Of a DNA stretch of 64,000 nucleotides, positions 18,524 to 27,637 are shown one piece after another. Source of the DNA: Sphingobacteriales bacterium 50-39 (GTDB lineage: Bacteria; Bacteroidota; Bacteroidia; Chitinophagales; Chitinophagaceae); contig MKTZ01000020.1 of assembly GCA_001898505.1 (NCBI GenBank), forward strand, positions 124,001-188,000, in the 5' to 3' direction. Each line of letters opens with the position of its first letter. The first letter of the stretch is position 1. Both the position numbers and the translations under genes were made by a program. Under the pieces are notes generated by a model. The model searched no databases, was not told the DNA's origin, and saw nothing but the letters and a program-made list of their open reading frames with translations.

Positions 18524-19450
18524 ATGAAAGACTTCATCACCTACCTTAAACAGTATCTCTCCCGTCAGTCTTCTAAAAATATTATATATATCATAGTCTT
18601 TACAGGACTGCTCATCGCCTGTAATTATACTTTTGGTATCGAGCGCAGGATCAAAGATCTTCACCCCTGGTATCTGTCCCTTGTCAGCTTCTTCTTCTTT
18701 TATGCCTTTGTTTTCTTTTTTGCCTGGGCAGTTGTAGGCGTACGTGAGATCCGATCACACGCATCCCGCCGGCATTTCCTCCTTATTCTCTTTGTCGCTC
18801 CACTATATTTCTCTTTCAAAATGATCCATTGGGACTTACCTCTCGATCTTCGTTATCCATGGGACCACTACACCCTCATCGTGCTGCAGCTGCCAGCCAA
18901 ACTGATATTGCTTTGCATCTTACTGTGGTTTTGCGGCCGGGTATTAAAGGAAGACAACATCCCGCCCCCTGCCTTCTTCGGCCTCACCAGCAAGGGTTTC
19001 CGGGCCGGCCCCTATTTCCTGTTGCTGGCCTGCCTGCTCCCCCTGATCGCCCTCGCATCCACCCGGCCGGATTTCCTTCACACTTACCCAAAAGTAAAGA
19101 ACATCGCCTTCATCAGCAGCTATACCTCTCCATTATGGCCATGGCAGCTGCTCTATGAATTGTCCTATGGCCTGGACTTTCTTTCCATCGAACTGTTCTT
19201 CCGGGGTCTGCTGGTCATCGGCCTGGTCCGCTATGCAGGGGAAAAAGCTATCCTGCCCATGGCGGCCTTTTATTGCACCATCCATTTCGGCAAGCCCCTG
19301 GGCGAATGTATCTCCTCCTTTTTTGGGGGTATGATCCTGGGCGTCATCGCCCTGCGCACCCGCAGCATTCTCGGCGGCCTCATCGTCCACCTGGGACTGG
19401 CATGGCTGATGGAACTGGGAGGATGGCTGGGGGATCTGCTGCTGCATTGA
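18524..19450 (+). CDS. CPBP (CAAX-like) intramembrane metalloprotease family protein
   Basis: 308 aa with about eight membrane helices. The C-terminal half has the CPBP/Abi motifs: E223 and R227 (SIELFFRGLL), His254 (TIHFGKPLGE) and His289 (GGLIVHLGLAW). Family members are membrane proteases or, in some bacteria, bacteriocin self-immunity factors. The usual EE pair of motif 1 is IE here, with one Glu retained. It lies 14 bases after plsX and is probably in the same transcript. The function in this strain is unknown. Confidence 0.8.
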   Translation: MKDFITYLKQYLSRQSSKNIIYIIVFTGLLIACNYTFGIERRIKDLHPWYLSLVSFFFFYAFVFFFAWAVVGVREIRSHASRRHFLLILFVAPLYFSFKMIHWDLPLDLRYPWDHYTLIVLQLPAKLILLCILLWFCGRVLKEDNIPPPAFFGLTSKGFRAGPYFLLLACLLPLIALASTRPDFLHTYPKVKNIAFISSYTSPLWPWQLLYELSYGLDFLSIELFFRGLLVIGLVRYAGEKAILPMAAFYCTIHFGKPLGECISSFFGGMILGVIALRTRSILGGLIVHLGLAWLMELGGWLGDLLLH

Positions 19451-19458
19451 AAGAAAAA

Positions 19459-19822
19459 GCTACCAACCTATAAGCCGGATCCTGTACCTCGCCGTAGCAA
19501 GGCGATCACCATTTATCTGGCCCCTGCATTACTGCAGGGATCTAGCTGCCTACCCTCCGGCATCGGACGGGCCGTCCTCAGTCGCCGGTATACGTGGCAT
19601 TTCAGCATGCAAGGTTTACCCGCCCCGGCAATTACTTGCCGGCGCCGTGGGCTCTTACCCCACATTTTCACCCTCATCCGCCGGTGGCGGACAGTTATTT
19701 TCTGTGGCACTCTCTATTGGCGTTTATACGCCACCCGGCCGTTAGCCGGTGCATTGCCCTGCGCTGTCCGGACTTTCCTCCCTCTTTGAATAAACAAAAA
19801 GTGCGATGACCCGGTTGGTAGC
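19459..19822 (-). ncRNA. rnpB: RNase P RNA, bacterial class A
   Basis: On the minus strand the RNA shows the 5' conserved region GAGGAAAGTCCGGAC, the GTGAAAA and GGTAAGAGCCCAC segments of the core, and the 3' end ATAAGCCGGATCCTGTA. The ends are defined by GCTACCAACC (5') and GGTTGGTAGC (3'), which form a perfect 10-bp P1 helix, giving about 364 nt. A U-rich run follows the 3' end. It is the catalytic RNA that removes tRNA 5' leaders. Small open frames on both strands here are not genes. Confidence 0.95.
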
Positions 19823-19827
19823 AAATA

Positions 19828-19835
19828 CAAATGTA
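19828..19835 (-). promoter_or_regulatory. rnpB: -7 box for rnpB
   Basis: TACATTTG on the minus strand matches the TAnnTTTG consensus. Five bases separate it from the first base of the P1 helix at 19822, which fits the expected start of transcription. The box lies only 16 bases before the divergent apbE ATG. Confidence 0.6.
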
Positions 19836-19850
19836 CAATATCTTTACGGG

Positions 19851-20873
19851 ATGAAGCTGCTATTGACGATATGCTTACTAACGGCCTGCCAGGCCTGGGG
19901 ACAGACAAAATACATCTTCCAAAGGCCGGAAATGGGGTCCCCCTTTACCATTACCATTTACGGCGCGGATTCCGCCTCCGTCGCACAGGTCGCCGCAGCC
20001 GCCTTCGACACAGCCGAAAAGCTGAACGCCTGCCTCAGCGATTACATCGACAGCAGCGAGATAAGCAGACTCAGCGCCACCGGCGGCCAGCATCGCTGGG
20101 TACCCGTATCCGCTCCCCTCTTCGATATCCTTCAGCAGTCACTACAGGCCGCCATCCTCAGTGAAGGCAGCTATGACATTACGGTCGGTCCCGTCGTTCG
20201 CCTCTGGCGTCAGGCACGAAAGACCCATCAATTTCCCGATAGTGCCGCCCTCCGGGCAGCCCTGGCCAGGACAGGTTATCGGTATCTTCACCTGGACACG
20301 CTCACGCACGCTGTATTATTGGATAAAGAAGGAATGCAGCTGGACATAGGGGGCCTTGGTAAAGGCTTTGTGGCGCAGGCTGCCCTGGACCTCATTCGCC
20401 GGAATGGATACCCCATCGCTATGGTCAATGCGGGCGGGAAGATCGTAACAGGCGAAGTCCCTCCCGGCAAAAAAGGATGGGTCATCGGCATCAACGCACC
20501 CGGCGAAAAAGACGTCCTGCTTCCCTCCTTCCTCGTCCTGAAAGATATGGCGGTAGCCACCTCCGGCGATATTTATCAATATGTAGAGCTGAATGGAAAA
20601 CGCTATTCGCATATCGTCGACCCCCGGACGGGCATCGGGCTCACCCGTCGGCGAAACGTCACTGCACTGGCGCGGGACGGTACAGAAGCCGACTGGCTGG
20701 CCACAGCCTGCAGCATCCTCTCCTGGCGGAGATCTCTTCAACTGATCCGCCAGCTTCCAGGAACGGCCCTGCTGGTCACAGAAATGAAGAACGGCAAAAT
20801 TATCCGCAAATCTTCGCCCGGTTTTAGAAATTATCTAAGCAATCCGAGTCGATACAACTTATCCACTCAATAA
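19851..20873 (+). CDS. apbE: FAD:protein FMN transferase, ApbE family
   Basis: 340 aa from ATG 19851, where a signal peptide with a lipobox-like LLTAC starts (MKLLLTICLLTACQAWGQ). The frame extends upstream to an earlier ATG at 19806, but that would put the signal peptide inside the protein and overlap rnpB. Family motifs are present: RPEMGSPFTITIYG, DIGGLGKGFVAQAALD, NAGGKIVTGE, and the metal-binding HIVDPRTGIGL followed by TEADWLATACSIL. ApbE attaches FMN to Thr/Ser of periplasmic or membrane flavoproteins such as Rnf or Nqr subunits. No target gene is near. It is followed 72 bases later by a SUMF1-domain gene. Confidence 0.93.
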   Translation: MKLLLTICLLTACQAWGQTKYIFQRPEMGSPFTITIYGADSASVAQVAAAAFDTAEKLNACLSDYIDSSEISRLSATGGQHRWVPVSAPLFDILQQSLQAAILSEGSYDITVGPVVRLWRQARKTHQFPDSAALRAALARTGYRYLHLDTLTHAVLLDKEGMQLDIGGLGKGFVAQAALDLIRRNGYPIAMVNAGGKIVTGEVPPGKKGWVIGINAPGEKDVLLPSFLVLKDMAVATSGDIYQYVELNGKRYSHIVDPRTGIGLTRRRNVTALARDGTEADWLATACSILSWRRSLQLIRQLPGTALLVTEMKNGKIIRKSSPGFRNYLSNPSRYNLSTQ

Positions 20874-20945
20874 TCATCGGCGAGACGGCATATGGCTGTC
20901 AAAAAGACATTTTTCCGCAGATGAAATAGTATGTAAATTGAGCGC

Positions 20946-21758
20946 ATGAACCAAATTTGGCTTGCCTGCCTGGCCTGCTTACCGCTCGGCCCGGTGGATC
21001 GTCCTACCGACCAATTCAGCGCATATACTCAGCAGATAGCAGGGACCTCCGTCTCCTTTGTCATGGCCCCCATACCCGGCAATGACAAGATCGATTCTTT
21101 CTGGATGGAAGAGCATGAGGTTACCTACGAGGAATATGTCCTGTTCCAGGATGAGGCGCTGGACAAAGCGCCCATACCCGATGGCGTCACCCGTCCCAGC
21201 CCTCCATACATCGACTTTACTTTAGGCATGGGCAAGACAGGCGGCTTCCCCGCCAATAGCATGAGCCAGTATGGCGCCATCATGTATTGCAAGTGGCTTT
21301 ATAAAAAGACAGGTATCTTCTACCGGCTGCCTACCGAGGCGGAATGGGAATATGCCTGCCGGGCGGGCTCTGCCACTGCCTACCCTTTTGGGAATGACGC
21401 CGCCCAACTGCCCCAATACGGTTGGTACAGCAGCAACAGCGATAATAAATACCACGCGGTCAAGCAACTAAAACCCAATGCATGGGGCCTGTACGACATG
21501 CTGGGTAATGTGGCGGAATGGACCCTCGACCCTCTCACATTAAAAGGAGGCTGCTTCCACGACGCACCGGAACAGCTGCGCAGCGCCGCCCGCCTGCCCT
21601 ACGATAAAAAATGGAACGCGCGGGACCCCCAGATACCAAAAAGCAAATGGTGGAACGCCGACGCGCCCTTTATTGGGTTCCGGGTCATCCGGCCGGTGAA
21701 ACAGCCCTCGGCCACAGCCGTCGAACAATTCTTCAACGAACACCTCACACGCAAATAA
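20946..21758 (+). CDS. SUMF1-domain (formylglycine-generating-enzyme-like) protein
   Basis: 270 aa with a short signal segment ([12 protein letters not shown]). The SUMF1 fold is clear: [46 protein letters not shown], then [19 protein letters not shown] and [10 protein letters not shown]. True sulfatase-activating enzymes have a catalytic Cys pair in the RGGSF-Cx4C region. Here that region reads [10 protein letters not shown] with a single Cys, so it is probably not a formylglycine-generating enzyme. Related exported SUMF1 proteins in this phylum include GldJ and GldK of gliding motility, but this one is shorter and no other gld gene is nearby. Function unknown. Confidence 0.8.
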   Translation: MNQIWLACLACLPLGPVDRPTDQFSAYTQQIAGTSVSFVMAPIPGNDKIDSFWMEEHEVTYEEYVLFQDEALDKAPIPDGVTRPSPPYIDFTLGMGKTGGFPANSMSQYGAIMYCKWLYKKTGIFYRLPTEAEWEYACRAGSATAYPFGNDAAQLPQYGWYSSNSDNKYHAVKQLKPNAWGLYDMLGNVAEWTLDPLTLKGGCFHDAPEQLRSAARLPYDKKWNARDPQIPKSKWWNADAPFIGFRVIRPVKQPSATAVEQFFNEHLTRK

Positions 21759-21770
21759 GTCAACATCAGA

Positions 21771-21800
21771 GCGGACCACGGGTCCGCTGGCCGAAGGCCC
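21771..21800 (+). repeat. Two adjacent three-base-loop hairpins
   Basis: GCGGACC-acg-GGTCCGC (21771-21787) is followed directly by GGCC-gaa-GGCC (21789-21799). They lie 13 bases after a stop codon. The first stem is identical to one at 30680-30696. No U-run follows, so it is not a standard terminator. Confidence 0.6.
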
Positions 21801-21878
21801 ATCATTAAACACGCACTGGGGATGGGTATTTTTCGGAGTAAACCATACCCGGTGCATTCATTTTAAATTGCAGTTATC

Positions 21879-23210
21879 ATGAATCAGAAAAAATCAAATT
21901 TTCCTCACCACAGCAGAAGGGACTTCGTCAAAGCCTCCTCCATGCTGGCAGGCGGTATCCTTGCAGCGCCGCTTATCTCCAGGGCCAACTTTTTCTCCGG
22001 CTCGGACAATGTCATCAAGGTCGCCCTCATCGGTTGCGGCGGCAGAGGCACGGGCGCCTGTGTACAGGCCCTCAGCACCAAACAGAATGTTCAGCTGGTC
22101 GCCATGGCCGACGCATTCAGGGACAGGCTGGACGGCAGCTACCAGAATATCCTCGAGGCCCTGGAGGATAAAAAGAACCGGGTACAGGTCAAGGAAGAAA
22201 ATAAGTTCACCGGCTTCGACGCATACAAGAAGGCTATCGCTCTCGCCGATGTGGTGATACTAACCACACCTCCCGGCTTCCGCCCCATCCACTTCGAAGA
22301 AGCGGTGAATCAGGGTAAACATATATTCATGGAAAAGCCGGTAGCGACGGACCCCGCCGGCATACAAAGAGTCCTGGCGGCAGCAGAAAAGGCGAAAGCC
22401 AAAAAGCTCAATGTGGTCGTAGGACTACAGCGCCGCTATCAGGCCTCCTATCGCGAGCTGATCAAAAGAGTACACGACGGCGCCATCGGTGAGATCGTAT
22501 CCGCACAGGCCTGGTGGAACAACGACGGCGTTTGGGTACATCCCCGTCAGACCGGCTGGACGGAAATGGAATACCAGATGCGCAACTGGTATTATTTTGT
22601 ATGGCTCTGCGGCGATCATATCACGGAACAGCATATCCACAACCTGGATGTGATCAACTGGGCCATGGACGCCTATCCCGTCAAAGCCCAGGGAATGGGT
22701 GGACGTGAAGTGCGTAAAGGCAAGGACTATGGACAGATCTTCGATCACCACTATGTCGAATTCCAGTATGGCAACGGCACGATCCTGAACAGCCAGTGCC
22801 GTCACCAGAAAGGCACCATGAGCAAGGTGGACGAGCTGCTCGTCGGTACGAAAGGAAAAGTATTCTGCGACGCGGCCCGTATCGCGGACAATAAAGGGAA
22901 TACCATCTACCAGTTCGATAAAAAAATGGAGAACCAGCCCTATCAGAACGAGCATGACGAGCTGTTCGCCGCCATCGCCAAAGGGGATTACAAGTTCTGG
23001 GACGCAGAAAGAGGGGCCCGCAGCACCATGACATCCATCCTGGGCAGAATGGCCACCTATTCCGGTCAGAACGTCGAATGGGATAAAGCCATCAACTCAG
23101 GCATCAACATCATGCCTGCCAGTTACGCATTCGACGCCACTCCACCCGTAACGCCCGATGCCGATGGGAATTATCCGGTGGCGGAACCAGGTGTAACAAA
23201 ATTCTTTTAA
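21879..23210 (+). CDS. Gfo/Idh/MocA-family oxidoreductase with Tat signal
   Basis: 443 aa. A twin-arginine signal is present (SRRDFVKASSMLAGGILAAPLI), so the folded, cofactor-loaded protein is exported to the periplasm. The nucleotide-binding fold has VALIGCGGRGTG near residue 50, and the family EKP motif is FMEKPVATDP near residue 150. The C-terminal alpha/beta domain follows. Family members oxidise or reduce sugars and cyclitols with NAD(P). It is followed 22 bases later by an isomerase-like gene with its own export signal, which suggests the two work on one sugar. Periplasmic 3-keto-sugar chemistry is one possibility. Confidence 0.9.
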   Translation: MNQKKSNFPHHSRRDFVKASSMLAGGILAAPLISRANFFSGSDNVIKVALIGCGGRGTGACVQALSTKQNVQLVAMADAFRDRLDGSYQNILEALEDKKNRVQVKEENKFTGFDAYKKAIALADVVILTTPPGFRPIHFEEAVNQGKHIFMEKPVATDPAGIQRVLAAAEKAKAKKLNVVVGLQRRYQASYRELIKRVHDGAIGEIVSAQAWWNNDGVWVHPRQTGWTEMEYQMRNWYYFVWLCGDHITEQHIHNLDVINWAMDAYPVKAQGMGGREVRKGKDYGQIFDHHYVEFQYGNGTILNSQCRHQKGTMSKVDELLVGTKGKVFCDAARIADNKGNTIYQFDKKMENQPYQNEHDELFAAIAKGDYKFWDAERGARSTMTSILGRMATYSGQNVEWDKAINSGINIMPASYAFDATPPVTPDADGNYPVAEPGVTKFF

Positions 23211-23232
23211 CAGGAACCTCCTACTATAGACT

Positions 23233-24144
23233 ATGCAACGCAAACAATTTATCCGAAACTCCCTGCTTGCAGGTGCGTCAGTCCTGCCGGGCGCGGCTGC
23301 CTTCGCAACATCCAGGGAACGGGCCGCTGCCGGACAGCCGTTCAATCTCAACTACGGCATTCACGACGGGATGTTCCGCAACAGCGCCGGCAATGACTTC
23401 ATCGATCAGATCAAATTTGCCTACGACCAGGGATTCAGGGCCATCGAAGACAATGGCATGGCCGGCAGATCACCCGAACAGCAACAGAAAATAGGCGATA
23501 CGCTTGCCAAACTGGGCATGTCCATGGGCGTGTTCGTCCTGGACAAAGGCGGCAATGGCGCCAATACGCTGGCAGCCGGCAAGCCGGAGTTCATAGAAAT
23601 ATTTCTGAAAGGATGCCGGCAGGCTGTAGAAGTATCGAAACGATGCGGCGGTATATTGACCACCGTGGTGCCCGGTGATTTTGAAAGACACCTGCCCATG
23701 GGAATGCAGACGGGTAACGTCATCGACGCTCTCCGCCGGGGTGTAGAGATACTGGAACCACACAAGATAATCATGGTGCTGGAACCGCTGAGCGATACCC
23801 CGGACCTCTTCCTCCGGGAAGCCGATCAGGCCTATGCCATCTGCAGAGCCATCAATAGCCCATCCTGTAAGATACTGTTCGACATGTATCATATACAACG
23901 CAACCAGGGGAATATCATCCGCCTGATCGACCATACCTATAGCGAGATCGGCTATTTTCAGATAGGTAACAATCCCGGCCGTAATGAACCCGGTACCGGG
24001 GAAATGGACTATCGTAGCATCTTTTCACACATCCACGAGAAAGGCTATCGGGGTGTGCTGGGTATGGAGCACGGCAATGCCCATCCGGGTAAGGAAGGCG
24101 AGGCTGCGCTGATACAGGCCTACCGTGATGCCGATAAATTTTAA
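23233..24144 (+). CDS. Sugar phosphate isomerase/epimerase-like TIM-barrel protein, exported
   Basis: 303 aa. A signal-like N-terminus (QRKQFIRNSLLAGASVLPGAAAFA) resembles Tat leaders in this phylum. The AP-endonuclease-2-type TIM barrel is similar to hydroxypyruvate isomerase: metal ligands can be placed at Glu in VLEPLSDT, Asp and His in LFDMYHIQR, Gln in GYFQIGNNPGRNEPG, and Glu in GMEHGNA. It lies 22 bases downstream of the Tat oxidoreductase, in the same operon. The real substrate is unknown. A strong bidirectional terminator follows. Confidence 0.87.
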   Translation: MQRKQFIRNSLLAGASVLPGAAAFATSRERAAAGQPFNLNYGIHDGMFRNSAGNDFIDQIKFAYDQGFRAIEDNGMAGRSPEQQQKIGDTLAKLGMSMGVFVLDKGGNGANTLAAGKPEFIEIFLKGCRQAVEVSKRCGGILTTVVPGDFERHLPMGMQTGNVIDALRRGVEILEPHKIIMVLEPLSDTPDLFLREADQAYAICRAINSPSCKILFDMYHIQRNQGNIIRLIDHTYSEIGYFQIGNNPGRNEPGTGEMDYRSIFSHIHEKGYRGVLGMEHGNAHPGKEGEAALIQAYRDADKF

Positions 24145-24151
24145 GACAATT

Positions 24152-24174
24152 AATGGGCGCCTGAGGCGCCCATT
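24152..24174 (+). terminator. Bidirectional rho-independent terminator
   Basis: AATGGGCGCC and GGCGCCCATT pair perfectly over a TGA loop, followed by a T-rich stretch. It lies between convergent genes and overlaps the approach to the stop codon of the minus-strand gene. Confidence 0.8.
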
Positions 24175-25233
24175 TTATTTGGAATAATCAAAGAATATCT
24201 CCGTCGCCCCGTACCCATAACGCGGGTGGTAGCGGTTGACAAAACTCTTCACCCGCCGTTTGGCATTCAATATCTCGTGTATCTCATCCCGAAGCTTCCC
24301 CGTGCCGACGCCATGTATGACGATCATGCTGGGAAGATGATGCGCAAGGGCCAGATCGAAATATTTCTCGAAGGTCTGCAGTTGTAACGTGAGCATCTCG
24401 AAATTGTCCAGCGAAGACCATTTGTCGGTGAGCTTCTCGATATGCAGGTCCAGTTCGCTGCGGGGCGACTCCAGGTGCTGCCGCGCCCGCGAAGCCTCAT
24501 AGACCCGGAAACCGGAACCCGAAAATATCCCCGTATCGATCACGGACCCCGTCTCGATCTCGATCTCCTTTTCCGGATAATGGTCGAACAGCTTAAAGGA
24601 AAAAGTAGCCTCCCCTTTCTTTTTTATTTCCTCGATACGGCTGAACACCTGCTTGGCCCGCAACTTAAGCGACGTCTCATAATGATCCGCCTTGGCCTTG
24701 TCGGGGTTCAGCAATGCAAAATCGCATTCAAAGACGGGATTGTCGTTGAGATTGGCAAATGGAATATCGTGAATATAAAAATCCTGGAATGGATGTACCT
24801 GGTTGTCCAGGTCGAAGTTGCTCTTCCCAAAATAATTCAGATGATAGGAAAAATGATATCCGGAAGAAGTATTGTTCACCAGGTGTATCTTCAGGCTTTC
24901 CACTACATCATCTCCGAATTCATCGTTGTCCCAAACGGGTAAAAAAGTAAGCCATACCCCGTTCTCCAGCCGCGCGATCCGTTCCTTTTTCTGGTTGGAC
25001 TGCGGCTTCTCCGCGGGCAGTTGGTCGACAAACCGCCTGGGTTTTTTCTCCGGAGGGGGTTGTTTTTTTTCCGAGAACCGTTTGAAATAAGGGAAATCCA
25101 ATTGATCCGTATACGCGGGGAATCGGACACCCCGCACATCCACCAGCACCATTTTGTCATTGATGATCTCAACCACCTCTCCTTCGTCATTGGAATGCTG
25201 GATAACTACCTTGTCTCCTACCTGAAATTTCAT
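24175..25233 (-). CDS. DUF2027 and Smr domain protein
   Basis: 352 aa. The N-terminal part is a small beta-barrel (FQVGDKVVIQHSNDEGEVVEI), followed by a linker rich in Lys and Pro and the DUF2027 beta-domain at about 90-230. The C-terminal Smr domain has the typical MIVIHGVGTGKLRDEIHEIL and YGYGATEIFF segments. Smr domains in MutS2 relatives nick or bind DNA or RNA; this Bacteroidota architecture is not characterised to my knowledge. It stands alone between a terminator and the permease gene. Confidence 0.88.
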   Translation of the reverse strand: MKFQVGDKVVIQHSNDEGEVVEIINDKMVLVDVRGVRFPAYTDQLDFPYFKRFSEKKQPPPEKKPRRFVDQLPAEKPQSNQKKERIARLENGVWLTFLPVWDNDEFGDDVVESLKIHLVNNTSSGYHFSYHLNYFGKSNFDLDNQVHPFQDFYIHDIPFANLNDNPVFECDFALLNPDKAKADHYETSLKLRAKQVFSRIEEIKKKGEATFSFKLFDHYPEKEIEIETGSVIDTGIFSGSGFRVYEASRARQHLESPRSELDLHIEKLTDKWSSLDNFEMLTLQLQTFEKYFDLALAHHLPSMIVIHGVGTGKLRDEIHEILNAKRRVKSFVNRYHPRYGYGATEIFFDYSK

Positions 25234-25255
25234 GGCCCAAAATTACGACATTAAA

Positions 25256-26953
25256 CTACGACATCCGTGCACGGCTTTTTCGATAGCCATACATGGAATA
25301 GATCACCAATCCGATGCCCATCCATACAAAGAACCATATCCACGCAGTGGCTCCTATTTCGATAAGCAGGTAGGCGCAGAAAAGAACACCCAATACAGGT
25401 ATCAGGGAATATTTTTTGACAACGGTAGCCACGGTGAGCGCGCCGGCCAGAAGGGTGTACACCAGGAATAACGCCTCCTGAAGCCCTGCGTTTCCAAGAT
25501 GGGTGAGCACCTTCACCTCCCGTTCGCGGAACAACCAAAGAAAGACCGCATATAGCACAGGTACGATCAGCTGCCCATTGATATAAGGCAGCCGGAAACT
25601 CCTTTTCCCTGTACTTTGCATACGCGGGAGCAGCAACACCCCGCCTGAAACGAGCACAAAAGCAAACAAAGTTCCGATACTGGTCAGCTCCGTCATTAGG
25701 GAACTTTCCATAAAAAGAGTGGGTATGGCCACAAGCAGCCCGGTAATGATAGTAGAGAACCAGGGCGTCTTGTATTTGGGATGTATCTTTCCAAAAGCCC
25801 TGGGCAACAGCCCATCCCGGCTCATGCTCATCCAGATACGAGGTTGCCCCAGCTGGAACACCAGCAGCACGCTGGTAGTGGCCACCACGGCGCTGATAGA
25901 AATAAAATAACCGATCCATTTCTGATGCACCGCGTTGAAAACATACGCCAGGGGGTCCGTGACGTTGAGCTCGGAATAATGCACCATACCCGTGAGCACC
26001 AGGGCGACCAGGATATACAATATTGTACAGATGATGAGGGAATAGATCATCCCCTTGGGCAGATCCCGCTGTGCATCGTTACATTCTTCCGCCGTGGTGG
26101 AGATGGCGTCGAAACCTATATAGGCATAAAAGACGGCAGAGACACCTTTTAGAACACCCTCAAACTTATTGGGCAGGAAGGGGCTCCAGTTACTGGGCTG
26201 CACAAAGAAAAATCCCAGTATGATCACGAGGAGAATAACGGCGATCTTGAACATCACCATAATATTGGTGGTCTTCTTGCTTTCCGAAATACCTATATAC
26301 GTGACATAAGCGATGATACATACAATGATAAAGGCGGGCAGATTGACAAAGATATGGGCCCCAAATATGACAGGGGCCGTATTCCACGCGTCTACAGCCG
26401 CATGCTGCATGTCCGTGAGGGTCTGATGTGCCGACAGGGCCTTCTGCGCATTCAGGAAGGCTGCTTTGGCCGTACTGGGGTCCGTGATCAACCAGCCGGG
26501 CAGATGGATATGAAAACCTTCCAACAAATTGTTAAAATAGCCGCTCCAGGAGATGGCCACCACGATATTGCCGATGGCATATTCCAGTATCAGCGCCCAC
26601 CCGATGATCCAGGCCACCAATTCCCCAAAGGACACATACGCGTAGGTATAGGCGCTGCCCGCAATGGGTATCCTGCTGGCGAACTCTGCATAACACAAGG
26701 CGGAAAATCCGCAGGTGACGGCAGTAATGACGAACAGAATGGAAATGCCCGGCCCCCCATCAAAAGCAGCCTTACCAATGGTTGAGAAGATGCCCGCCCC
26801 AACGACAGCCGCGATCCCCATAAAAGTAAGATCGCGTACGTTCAACACTTTTTTTAGTCCTCCGCCACCGTGACCGTCTGTGATCCCTTCCTCCGCATCC
26901 TTATGTATCTTTTCCAGCGATTTTTTCCGGAACAATGAGTTGGACATCCGCAT
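25256..26953 (-). CDS. APC-family amino-acid permease, cationic amino-acid transporter type
   Basis: 565 aa with about 12-14 membrane helices. The first helix has the APC motif GIAAVVGAGIFSTIGKAA; the helix 3 region reads CYAEFASRIPIAGSAYTYAY. The loop FYAYIGFDAISTTAEECNDAQRDLP is typical of the CAT/YfnA group. It probably imports amino acids by proton symport at the inner membrane. The N-terminal 40 residues are charged and cytoplasmic. It is 22 bases upstream of the DUF2027 gene's start, in the same direction. Confidence 0.92.
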   Translation of the reverse strand: MRMSNSLFRKKSLEKIHKDAEEGITDGHGGGGLKKVLNVRDLTFMGIAAVVGAGIFSTIGKAAFDGGPGISILFVITAVTCGFSALCYAEFASRIPIAGSAYTYAYVSFGELVAWIIGWALILEYAIGNIVVAISWSGYFNNLLEGFHIHLPGWLITDPSTAKAAFLNAQKALSAHQTLTDMQHAAVDAWNTAPVIFGAHIFVNLPAFIIVCIIAYVTYIGISESKKTTNIMVMFKIAVILLVIILGFFFVQPSNWSPFLPNKFEGVLKGVSAVFYAYIGFDAISTTAEECNDAQRDLPKGMIYSLIICTILYILVALVLTGMVHYSELNVTDPLAYVFNAVHQKWIGYFISISAVVATTSVLLVFQLGQPRIWMSMSRDGLLPRAFGKIHPKYKTPWFSTIITGLLVAIPTLFMESSLMTELTSIGTLFAFVLVSGGVLLLPRMQSTGKRSFRLPYINGQLIVPVLYAVFLWLFREREVKVLTHLGNAGLQEALFLVYTLLAGALTVATVVKKYSLIPVLGVLFCAYLLIEIGATAWIWFFVWMGIGLVIYSMYGYRKSRARMS

Positions 26954-27085
26954 TAGTTTGATTATGCCCGGTAAAATACTACAATTTGCTTTAATAATAT
27001 CTCCTCTTTTACCTAGTTTTACAAAGCCTTTTCCCCCATCTTCCTTGCATCCCAGCCTTCACGATCTCCTTCAATCGTCCATTTT

Positions 27086-27637
27086 ATGAATGCACCTGTC
27101 AAGTATTGCGCTGCCATACTATCGGCAGACCTCAACTGCTATCTGCTGGAATATTTGCGGGAAAAGACCCTGCCCCGTGAAGCTTTTTTGTTAAAGGCCG
27201 GCCAGGTCTGTCATCATCTTTGTTTTGTGGAATCAGGCTTGTTGCGATGTTTCTACTATAAGGACGATGTAGAGATATCTTCCCGTTTCATCCAGGCTGG
27301 AGAGGTGGGCTGGTCGCCGCAAAGCTTCCTTCTCCAGCGCAAAGGAATAGAATATATCCAGGCCCTGGAACGCACCCATATCGTTACCCTGAGCTTCGAA
27401 CATATTCGCTGCATTTGCCAGGATTTTCCCGTGTTCGCCACGGTAAGACAACAGCTCACGGAAGCCACCCTCCTGGCACAGGAGCAAAGGATGCAGGCCG
27501 TGTGGATGCAGCGTTCCGGCGAAAAGCTGGCCTGGTTCACTACGCGCTACCCCGGATTGCTGGATAAAGTAAAAGGCAAACATATCGCCTCTTACCTGGG
27601 TATCACTGAGGTGATGCTAAGCCGTCTGCGGCGTTAG
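27086..27637 (+). CDS. Crp/Fnr-family regulator with cyclic-nucleotide-binding-like domain
   Basis: 183 aa. The cNMP-binding-like beta-roll spans about 30-115 (LKAGQVCHHLCFVESGLLRCFYY and FIQAGEVGWSPQSF). The C-terminal part is short: KGKHIASYLGITEVMLSRLRR is a helix-turn-helix core with the protein ending just after the recognition helix, as in many Bacteroidota Crp-like proteins. The ligand is unknown. The stop codon overlaps the stop of the convergent prenyltransferase gene by 4 bases. Confidence 0.85.
   Translation: MNAPVKYCAAILSADLNCYLLEYLREKTLPREAFLLKAGQVCHHLCFVESGLLRCFYYKDDVEISSRFIQAGEVGWSPQSFLLQRKGIEYIQALERTHIVTLSFEHIRCICQDFPVFATVRQQLTEATLLAQEQRMQAVWMQRSGEKLAWFTTRYPGLLDKVKGKHIASYLGITEVMLSRLRR

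Noticed and set aside
19513..19809. Small open frames in 19.5-19.8 kb on both strands
   Set aside because: They fall in the RNase P RNA, whose conserved core and P1 helix explain the sequence.
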